A DNA stretch of 64,000 nucleotides, from NCBI GenBank assembly GCA_032988165.1, contig JANTQF010000075.1, forward strand, positions 62,001-126,000, in the 5' to 3' direction. The notes under the pieces are model-generated. The model was not told where the DNA came from. It worked only from the letters and a program-made list of their open reading frames with translations, and did not search any database. Position 1 is the first letter of the stretch; each line of letters opens with the position of its first letter. The DNA comes from Emmonsiellopsis sp. PD_33. Its lineage: Eukaryota; Ascomycota; Eurotiomycetes; Onygenales; Ajellomycetaceae. The position numbers and the translations under genes were made by a program. Below, in pieces: positions 55,372-64,000 of this stretch.

Positions 55372-57441
55372 ATGACGCCCGATTTGTCTCTGTATTTAGT
55401 GACAGACTCTACCCCTGCCATCCTAGGGAATCGAGATCTGTGTGATGTGGTCGAACAGGCCGTACAAGGGGGTAAGCCCCTCAGCAACCTCGTAACATAA
55501 CGTTCAAGCTAACTCTGACTCATCTCCGACTCTCAGGGGTCACTATCGTCCAGTATAGGGATAAACACAGCGACACCGGTGTCCTTATCTCCACGGCCAC
55601 CAAGCTCCATGAAATCACGAAAAAGTATAACGTCCCTCTAATCATTAATGATAGAATCGACGTTGCTCTGGCTGTTGGTGCTGAAGGTGTCCATATCGGA
55701 CAAGATGACGCCAGTTTGTGACCCCACCCCTATTGGTCAGACCAGAATATCACCCTAAGGATTCTTAACATTAGAACTTGCGCAAGCGAAGAAACTTTTG
55801 CCGCCGAATGCTATCATTGGAGTGACCGTTTGTTCTCTTGAAGAGGCATTTGCTGCGGCCAAGTATGGGGCTGATTACCTTGGAATTGGGACCCTCTTCG
55901 CTACTCCCACGTATGTCGCATCACATATTTCAGTCTCCTCTATTATACCTCAGACGGCCCAAAGCTAATGATCAAATAGAAAAACCGACACGAAATCTAT
56001 CATTGGTACAGCCGGCACGAAGAACATCTTAGCATTCCTCTCAACCATGCCCGAAAAAGTCGGCACTGTCGCTATTGGAGGCATTAACCTATCTAACGTC
56101 CAACGCGTCATATATCAATCCCAGGCTGAGCTTAAAGGGCTTGATGGCGTGGCGATCGTAAGCGCGATAATGGCTGCGGAAAATCCAAAGGAGGCTGCAG
56201 CGACATTCAGTAACCTCATCTCGAAACCCCCCGCATTCGCGACTACTTCTATGCCTCCACGGCCAGATGAAGTTGAACTGCTGTTGAACGAGGTACCGGG
56301 CATGATCCATTTAGTAGCTACAAAACGACCCTTGTGCCACAACATGATCAACTACGTCGTTGCCAATTTCGCAGCTAATGTCGCCATCGCCATGTGAGCA
56401 TCCAACCCTTGTGTCCATATATACCAGAACTAACCTTCAAATAGAGGCGCATCCCCAATAATGTCCGCGTACGGCCCCGAAGCACCCGAACTGGCCAACA
56501 ACGGCGGCTCCCTAGTCGTAAACATGGGCACCCTAAACGGTGACAGCCTTCAAAATTACGTAGAAGGTGTCAAGGCGTACAATTCCGTTGGCAATCCCGT
56601 AGTTTTCGACCCCGTGGGCGCCGGCGCCACCGATGTGCGCCGCAACACCGCCAAACAGCTTCTCGCCAGCGGCTATTTTGACCTCATCAAGGGCAACGAG
56701 AGCGAGCTGAAACAGATCTACGGCCGTGGGTCCAACGGACGACAGACGGGCGTTGATAGCGGGCCTAGTACGTTGAGCGAAGAGGAGAAGGCAAAGCTAG
56801 TCAAAGACCTGGCGAAGCGGGAGAGTAAGTCTTTTTTTTATTATATATATTTTTTTCTTTTTTACATCCATCCGCCCTATTAACCACATCCATTCCCCCT
56901 CTCTAACAAATAAAACATTTCCAAATAAACCGATAACTAACCACGCCCCCTCCCTGCCTCCCCACACACAGGAAACATCGTCCTCCTAACCGGCGCAATC
57001 GACTACCTAAGCGACGGCAGCCGCGTCCTCGCAATCGGCAACGGCCACGAACTCCTAGGCCACATCACTGGCGTAAGACAAACACCCCCCCTCCCCCTCC
57101 CCCTCCTCTAACCCACATCACCCCAACTAACATTCCATCCCCTCCCTCCCCAATCACAGACCGGCTGCATAATCGGCACAATGGCCGCCTCCTTCCTCGC
57201 CGTGCACAGATCCGACAAACTCCTCGCGGTGCTGGCGAGTCTGCTGCTTTTAGAAATTGCGGCTGAGCGCGCGGCGGTCAAGCCTGAGGTGAAGGGGCCG
57301 GGAACGTTTGTGCCGGCGTTGTTGGATGAGTTGTTTGCGTTGAGGGGGTGGGCGGGGAGGTGGGTAGGGGAAGGGGTGGGGAGGGGGGAGGAGGGGAATT
57401 TGTTCAGGGAGGTGGCGAAGGTTGCGCTGGTTCCGGTGTGA
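55372..57441 (+). CDS. THI6: Bifunctional thiamine-phosphate synthase / hydroxyethylthiazole kinase
   Basis: Seven exons: 55372-55471, 55537-55713, 55775-55910, 55980-56393, 56445-56824, 56972-57072 and 57160-57441; 529 aa. The N-terminal TMP synthase barrel (~1-230) shows YLVTDS, VQYRDK, LIINDRIDVA, GVHIGQDD, DYLGIGTLFATPTKTD and AIGGI. The C-terminal kinase (~245-529) shows VVNMGTLN, NPVVFDPVGAGAT, LIKGNESEL and TGCIIGTMA with the catalytic Cys. It phosphorylates hydroxyethylthiazole and joins it to HMP-PP to make thiamine phosphate. A Gly/Arg-rich insert near the C-terminus (GWAGRWVGEGVGRGEEG) is not usual. Introns are 51-147 bp. Confidence 0.95.
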
Positions 57442-57958
57442 GGTTGTTTGGTGTGGGCTTGGGGAGGGGAGGGGAGGGGGGATCAGGCGAAGCTTCTGGG
57501 GAGGGATTGGGTTTAAGGAGCGGGTTACGTGCATTGCATTGGATTTGACGGGGGTTTTACTATTGCATCTTTGGCTGGGTGGTTGGTCTTCATAGTTGGT
57601 TTGGTTGGGTTTTTAAAAGGGGGTATGTAGAATGTGTTATCCAAAAATGATAAACTGTGTTCTATGCATCCGCTTACTCCTCTATTTACTATTGAAGTCT
57701 TCATGGACTCATTTTACCAACCGGGACTACAGGAACCAAACCACAATGGCAGCCCATCAGAACCTACCACGTAACTATAGCTAGGCCAATTGGATAAAAG
57801 ATAACAAGCTAATCCTCTCCCATCACTCAAGCCCCGTATAACAGTAGACAAGAAAGGAACAACAGGTAGTTAGTTATATTTGAAATAACCAAATATTCAT
57901 ACTTACATGATCTACCTATAAAGATGCACACACACCCCCACCAACAACCCATCACGAC
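57442..57958. other. Convergent 3' intergenic region
   Basis: 517 bp; G-rich just after THI6. No gene was recognised. Confidence 0.5.
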
Positions 57959-58885
57959 CTAAATCTTACTCCCACAAAACGCCTTCAACGCCCCCTTCGT
58001 CCCCTCCCCCTCCGCCTTCACCAGCCCACTAACCTCCTTAAACCCTTTATGCCCCGCATCCCCCAACACCTCAAACATCAGACTCTCACTCGTCGTCACC
58101 GTCGCGCCCGCATCCCTCAGCCTCGCCAGCGCCACCCCCCTCTCCTCGGGATTACAACTGCTCACCCCATCCGCAACCACATACACGCGATGGCCGAGCT
58201 CGAGCAGGTCCAGCGTCGTCTGCGTGACGCAGATGTGCGATTCGATGCCGACGATTATGACGTCTAGCGGGGTGTTGGTGGTGGAGGAGGGGAGGGTCGC
58301 GGCCAGTTCGGGGGTTACCATTGAGAAGAGGGTTTTGTCGACGTCGGCGCGCACGTTGGGGTTTGTGGAGGGGGAGAGGTAGGGGGTTAGTTCTGAGACG
58401 GTGTTGCCGAGGCGTGCGCGGTTTTGGGTTGTTACGTAGATGGGTATGGAGAGGGGGATGGAGGCTTTGAGGAGCTTGACGGTTGTGGAGATTCTGTGGG
58501 AGGGGGGTTGATTAATTAATTGATTCGGGAGGGGTTTGGGTTTTTTGCTCACAGTTTCGGGTATTCGTAGATAACCGGCCTAAATTTCTCTTGGATATCG
58601 CAGATGCTATGTATACGAAATGGCGTTAGTCAGTCTGTTTTGTTACTGACTACATCCGCTTCCCACAGATAATCAATTGGCATTACACCGGGAATACCCA
58701 GGGACCCTCATCTCTCCATTAAATAAGGAGAAAGATGAACACATACAAAAGCACCGGATTCCCTATATCATCAATCAACACACACCCATTAGCTACAGCC
58801 ATATCATACCCCGCATCAAGAATGATAACTCACGAATCTTCCCTGCCCTGGCATTCGCATTTCCATTTCCATTTCCGCTCGCCAT
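57959..58885 (-). CDS. Isochorismatase-family cysteine hydrolase
   Basis: Exons 58834-58885, 58747-58762 (16 nt), 58553-58606 and 57959-58493 give 218 aa. Frame and family alignment both require the 16-nt microexon: it supplies R-N-P-V-L-F between the Gly/Asn-rich start and ICDIQEKFRP. The isochorismatase-like triad is present: Asp26 (CDIQEKF), Lys94 (DKTLFSM) and Cys129 (GIESHICVTQT). Relatives hydrolyse amides or vinyl ethers (nicotinamidase-, ureidoacrylate- or isochorismate-type); most similar are the fungal/animal ISOC1/2-like proteins of unknown substrate. No signal peptide. The N-terminal Asn/Gly run (NGNGNANA) is coded by a short GGAAAT repeat. Confidence 0.9.
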
Positions 58886-59434
58886 CTTTATCTTCCCTTT
58901 GCTACTATCCACGGAAACGGCACTAATGGCTCTGGCCCGTCTAGCCGAGCGCAGGGGGGAGATCGATAGGTGGGAATGCAAGTGGCGAGGTGAGAGGCGC
59001 AGGGTGGCCGTGGGCATCGGGTGGGATATGGGGGTGGATGAGGTTGAGCCTTGGTGGTGGTAAGATGGGGTGGTGAGAGAGAGGACGATGTTGATGTTGA
59101 TGTTGTTGAGTGAGGGGTTGCGCTTGGAAGCTGGGGTAAATGTCGGGTGGATGCGGGGAACGTTTGGGTGCCCTAGCCTTAACCCACCAAATAGGGGCAA
59201 ATTTACTACAACAGTTACCAGATACAAGATAGTCTTCAAATCAAATTAAATTTGATATAATTATTACTTCCTCCCGTTCCATGTCATTCCCTGCCTTTCT
59301 CCCTTTCATCCACCATCCAGTCCATCCGGGCAATACCCATCGATAAAACCACCACGTTTTCCTCCTAGGCCAAGGTTTACATGAATGCACCGTGCAATTC
59401 TCCATCTCTTACTTAAAAGCGTCGCCTCATTAGC
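58886..59434. other. Intergenic
   Basis: 549 bp between the isochorismatase start and the retropepsin-like gene stop, with a GATGTT repeat (about 59087-59105). No gene was recognised. Confidence 0.45.
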
Positions 59435-61317
59435 TCACTCCGAGCCGGCCGCGTTCTGCTTGCGCTGCGCGGCATTCAACCACCCAAACGCCGACGCCCC
59501 GCCAACCGGGTTCGCAGTGCGCGATTTGGGGCCACCACCACCAGCACTGCCTCCATCGCTAGAAGATTTCACGCTGCCCGCGTTATTACTACTCGATGGT
59601 CTATTCGAGGTATCGTGTGGCTCTGCGGAGGAACGGGGAAGGGGGAAATCGCCGAACCCGGACGAGGCAGTCATTGCGGTGGGTGTCGGGGTGGTGCTGG
59701 ATACCTGTCTAGAGGACGAGATAGTGGGCTTCGTGGGCTTAAGCACCTTCATGTTACGCGCGCGTGTCGATCGTTGATAGGCAGACATGAACGGGCTGGA
59801 GGTCTCGGCTTTACTGCTCTCGCGTCTCCATGGACCCCAGACACCACTTCCTTCGGTTTTAGAGGTTGCCGCGAAGGATTGGTCGCTTGTGCTGGACTTT
59901 GGGTTTACTTGATCGGGGCTATTGTCGGGGTGATCATCGGGGAAACGTGCGGACAGGGAGGAGTGCGGTTTTCCCTGGCTTTCGAAGGAATCGGAAGATG
60001 TCCGGATGGTCAAAGCGGACGTATCGGTCTTATCGGGCGAGGTAACACTACCATGTCCTTCGACGGACGGTTCAGTAGCCTGGTCCCCGTTCACTTGTAG
60101 ACGCCCGTTTTCTTTCTCTCCAACGGTCCCGTTGTATCGCGCAGCGGCAGCGACAGGCTGAGGGCCAGTATATAAACTTTTAAAAGTAGACGCGTCCTCA
60201 GGACGAACCAACGGGATGGAAATTTTATTCCGCTCATCATCGACGATTAACATCTTGTCCTGGGAGAACAGGATGTCCGCATTATGTGCGCGAAGGACGT
60301 CGCTTCCAAGGAAGATCTGGATAGCATTGTCATTAGGGTCTGAGGTGCGAACGATGAATCGAACTGTCAATGCCGGAAGCTGGGGAACTGGACTCCCGCC
60401 ACGGGATGACGGCTGGTAGACGCTGGCTTCTGGCAGATAAACTGGGAGTTTGATGATTCTCACACCATCCTCCTCTGTTGTTTCGGTCTCAAGGCCTAGC
60501 TTCCGCACCATCTTCTCGCCAATCACGGAGCGATATGACCCCGTGCAGACCGCAGCATAAAGCAACGAATCATTCGAAAAGTTTGTTGTCAGCCAGCAGC
60601 GGATGATGCACGGAACGGGGCCCAGAATAAACAGCCCGGGAGGTGGCAAAGGGGTAGTGGCGGACAGCCCAGTGCCTCCTCCTCCAAGCATACGAGACGT
60701 CTCCAGCCCCAGGCTATTGGTCCGAGCAGAATGGTGAGACTGGCCAGAAGAGCTTTGTTTTCCGTCAGAACGATGAGAGAGAGATCGCTCCGTCAGTGGA
60801 TGACTTCCCAATCCACTGCCGGTTCTCAACGGAAGAAGCTCAGTCGTGGATCGGTTTCCTTGACTGTAATACATCGAACTCTCGTCGAACCGCACGCTGT
60901 TTGCCCGTGAAGCACCACGGCGAGGTTCCTCCTCACTTTCCAGCTGCAGAGTACTTGTCAGGCCATGTTGATGTGTCTGGTCGAACCCCTTGAAAGGCTC
61001 AGCAGTCGGATTAAAGGACGATTCTATATTCAAAAAGGAGGCGTTGGGTTAGTAATTGTTGGCGAAGTCACAGGATGCACACTTCATCGGTGTAGAAAGT
61101 TGTAACTGCACTTACCCTGATGATGCGCGGTGCTAATACCACCCGGGAATGGAGATAACGGAGCCCAAACATTCTTCATCCTCGCATCGTCGTCCCGTCG
61201 CCGTTCAAGTCTCGATATCCGGTCGTGGTGTTCGGCTTGCGTGGCATACAGCTCTTTCACCTCTTCCTGAACACGCCAGATATCTTCTCTTGATGCAAAC
61301 GGATATTGCGCGTCCAT
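59435..61317 (-). CDS. Conserved fungal protein with degenerate retropepsin-like domain
   Basis: Exons 61116-61317 and 59435-61023 (92-bp intron) give 596 aa. I start at MDAQYPFASRED; a Met six codons upstream is possible. Residues ~8-50 form a charged coiled coil (VQEEVKELYATQAEHHDRIS). Residues ~195-330 look like a retropepsin-type beta barrel: CIIRCWL strand, LLYAAVCTGSYRSVIG where aspartic proteases have D-T-G (here Cys227-Thr-Gly), RFIVRT, and FLGSDVLRAHNADILF like the family G-x-D-x-L segment. The remaining C-terminus is Ser/Thr/Pro-rich and probably disordered. Without the Asp it should not be an ordinary protease; a binding role is inferred. No signal or membrane segment. Confidence 0.75.
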
Positions 61318-64000
61318 TTCCCAACGACCAGTCAACGGAGCCAGAAATTATATTCACTGGTATTGACGGAAACGACCGAGGGGGTTTCAAGGAAAAGGGA
61401 GGAGAGAAGACAACCACGACAACTATTAATTCCCAACTTCGAGCATCCGGGTACTGCTCTAATGAACCCAACAGGATAGGTCCAGAACGTAAGTATGGAC
61501 AGGCAGCCTGCCCGCCAGCGATGAATAGCGAATCGTGTCAAGTGTTGCGTGTTGCGTGTAAAGCAGAACAATCAATCGAAATAAACCTCCTTTTAACAGA
61601 TTAAGAAAACGTTCGTTAAAAAAATTCCCTTTCCTCTTCCCCAATAACTTCCTTGATCTTTAATATTTTGTTGGCAGCCTTCTTGCCCTCCTACTTATCC
61701 CCAAAGGTGATGTAACTGGAACCTCGCTCTCCGCCTCCCGCCAGGCTCTGCGAGACGGCCTGAAGGCCTCCGCCCGCCCAGGTGAGGTGCGTTACTCGTT
61801 TTGCCCTGGTTGTCAGATACCCCGGTCCCGTCTATTCCGTTCGTTTCAAGTAGCCGGAGGAGGTGGGATGAGGAGCGTTCTCAGGAGCGGCGGAGGGCGG
61901 GAGCAGGTAGAAAGAGAGACGTGGCAGCTGGGGGGACACAAAACACGCCTTTCACAGGTTGCAGAGGCGGTGGAGGATGGTGGGATTGCAGACGCTAGGG
62001 GTGGTGAAGAGAAGATTGCTGGTGTTGCTCGTGCTGTTCGTTCCGGGCTAGCTCGTTATGAGCGAGGAGTGACGAAGCGGAGGCGATGGATGGTGGACAA
62101 CGAGAAATGCGTGGCGTAGCGGGGGAAGGAGATGGTGTTTATTCTAAGAAAAGGGTCGAAGGGGAATCGGAAGCAGATGGAATATGGGATGCGTGTTGAT
62201 GGCGTGTGGAACAGAGGCGTCTCGGTGGTGGTGGTGGTTGGTGGTTGGGGCGGATAAAATTCCATGATGGAAGGGTGAGGTCGATCTGGCAAAGTTAGCG
62301 CGTCCACCCAGCGCCGGAAGCGCTGGACCACAGGAGACGCCAGTCAACATGCAGCATTTAAGTAAAGGCGCATAATAAATAAGATATCTTTTGGGGTTTA
62401 TTTAATAAATCACTTTCTATTTTTGGTTGTCCTAGTTAAATACTAATCTCTTATGTATTGTTTCTGCTGTGCATAACCTCTATATACGAGTACTAGTAGC
62501 ATACTACTACTATTATCTTAGCCCCATACCACCACCCACACAATGCCCCTATCTACATAGATAGATTTAGATATTTCAATCACCTGGAAGGTTTTTTGGT
62601 ATAGGCTTCATTATTGACCTGGTAGGCAGTGGTATCTATTAGATCTAGCTAAAATGCATCTCAGTCATATCCATTGCTGGACTTCCTTACAGCGGCATCA
62701 GTGATGGGTCAATCTAGATAAATACTTATATCACAAGAGATATCATCTTCTCCATCTCCATCGACAAGACCAGAGTGTAGACTCCGCCCCGAAATTTTCA
62801 AAAACCCGCAATATTGCCTTGATAACCAGGGTACCGAGTAACATGCGTAACATGAATCGGCTTGTTGAGGCCTTTCCAATTCACATTGTTGGGCCCTTAT
62901 GAAGACTAAGACTTGCATGAGCGATACTGTGATTTGGTTAATATCCATTAGGAAATCGGGATTTATGCATGACTTACCTCCACCTGGATGCATTCTGGAG
63001 TCAATCGACCCCGCGATTATAGTTATGCTCTCAGATGCCTCTTCAAAGCGCTTCTTCGCCTTTAAATGACTAGCCACATCATATCTAAGTTTATCCATGG
63101 GTCTGTTTTCAAATAAAAAAGAAAGACAAAGAGGGGGAAAAACCCTAGATATATTTTAACCTGATAGTGATTAGGTAGGAAACAGTAACATCTGATGTTT
63201 GCAAAAACATACAGCTATCATATCATTGTATCTTGAAATATCTTTGCAGCAGAAAAAGGGTTCATAGTTCATCCGTCCATGTCTAAATGAACCTGTCCGT
63301 AGTTCATACGAAATATGACGGATCAGACACCGAACGATTCGTAAACGCCCGGCAGGGAAGTGCCAGAGTAAATAAATAAGAAAGTGCATGGGTATTCAAA
63401 TACCCAGTCTATTAGGGACAAGGCAACCCACCCCCCGCCCTAGGTATATATATTAGATTCATCACAGTAGACTTGAGGACGGATAGTACTAGTACCAGTG
63501 GAAAAAGGACAGGAAAATAGACATTCTTGGAGCAATGGGAATGAATGTGAACAAGCGCGAAGTTAGGGGCGGGGTGCGTGGGAAGAAGTAAAAAGGAGAG
63601 GTATATCCAGAGATGTCATGGCTATACATTGGCAATCTGCTGCAGGTCTGATGGTTAGGAACTCAGGGGAAAGAGAAATGAAGGTCGAGGGCTGGAAGGA
63701 AGCTGACCAATGGCAGCGCTGGACGCCAGTTACCGCGCGCCTATAATTAAACTTCATGGCGCCAAGCCGCATATCCACCAATTATAACAAGCCATAAGCG
63801 CGCTAGATATATCAACTTGGCTGAGAGAGGCGGCGACGTCCGGGAGGATGGGGCCAAGGGCTTTTTGTGCGCTCATTATGGCCCCACCATAGCTTGAAGT
63901 TAAGTGATGGTTTGGGTAACTATGCTTTGGATTCACTGTTGCAGCCTCCTCTGGTCATTCCTTGTTGAAGATCCAGGCAGCTATCCACTGATGTAGACCC
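61318..64000. other. 2.7 kb right-end gene-poor region
   Basis: It contains the promoter of the retropepsin-like gene and several short frames on both strands (61787-62119, 63171-63389, 63563-63781) with no domain. A weak BTB-like relic is listed at 62709-63098. Confidence 0.4.
62709..63098 (-). other. Possible small gene or BTB/POZ-tail relic
   Basis: The frame opens MDKLRYDVASHLKAKKRFEE, which recalls the ADKY..L..A...F segment closing fungal BTB domains. A 51-bp in-frame intron with good ends (62927-62977, GTAAGT...CACAG) is possible, and an AG just before the ATG could be an upstream acceptor. No BTB core was found upstream, so this is a fragment, a very short gene, or chance. Confidence 0.3.

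Noticed and set aside
57250..57548. Overlapping frames in both strands at the end of THI6
   Set aside because: They are shadows of the GC-rich last THI6 exon and its G-rich 3' flank.
61787..62350. Gly/Arg-rich plus-strand and His/Thr-rich minus-strand frames
   Set aside because: No start context, splice structure or domain; the composition follows local G- and GGT-rich tracts.

Overview
The window is nuclear DNA of a filamentous ascomycete, most likely Eurotiales (Aspergillus/Penicillium type). The grounds are many short introns (about 50-190 bp) with GTRNGT donors and CAG/TAG acceptors, secreted plant-cell-wall hydrolases with fungal signal peptides, a CFEM GPI-protein, a NACHT STAND protein, and orthologues of yeast housekeeping genes (KAS/CEM1, SGF73, CEG1, CDC9, TTI1, TIF5, THI6). 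Gene models were spliced by hand from the sequence; exon coordinates are given in each entry. About 16 intact genes, 3 well-supported pseudogenes and several weaker relics are seen. Long gene-poor stretches separate them.

Layout. 1-14.6 kb is a secreted-hydrolase region: a GH127 beta-L-arabinofuranosidase (cut by the window edge) divergent from a DUF5695-type secreted protein, then a cutinase with a long Gly/Pro tandem-repeat stalk, a 4.2 kb gene-poor stretch, and a CE15 glucuronoyl-esterase-like protein. 15-26.6 kb is mostly housekeeping: an ureohydrolase with a signal peptide and a C-terminal RDEL, divergent from type II ketoacyl synthase; SAGA subunit Sgf73; mRNA capping guanylyltransferase; and DNA ligase I. 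27.8-33.5 kb returns to the extracellular theme: a wrecked GH11 xylanase with CBM1, a CE12 rhamnogalacturonan acetylesterase, and a CFEM GPI-anchored protein. 35-47.6 kb is an accessory zone: a 1060-aa NACHT protein, an 11-exon SGNH hydrolase broken by one in-frame TAG, an F-box/LRR-like protein, an AT-rich relic, and a second F-box gene broken by one in-frame TGA. 48-61.3 kb is housekeeping again: TTI1, eIF5, THI6, an isochorismatase-family hydrolase with a 16-nt microexon, and a protein with a retropepsin-like domain whose DTG is CTG. The last 2.7 kb has only a weak BTB-like relic.

How they fit together. GH127, CE15, CE12, cutinase and the dead GH11 would act outside the cell on arabinan or arabinosylated polymers, lignin-xylan ester bonds, pectin and cutin. 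They are dispersed singletons, not an operon-like cluster. The core genes serve unrelated processes: mitochondrial fatty-acid synthesis, transcription, mRNA capping, replication, PIKK assembly, translation initiation and thiamine synthesis. The points most worth a second look are the ER-retrieved ureohydrolase, the CE15 lacking its canonical acidic residue, the CTG retropepsin-like protein, the DUF5695/GH127 pair with a duplicated promoter block, and the cluster of single-nonsense genes beside a stop-riddled AT-rich relic.
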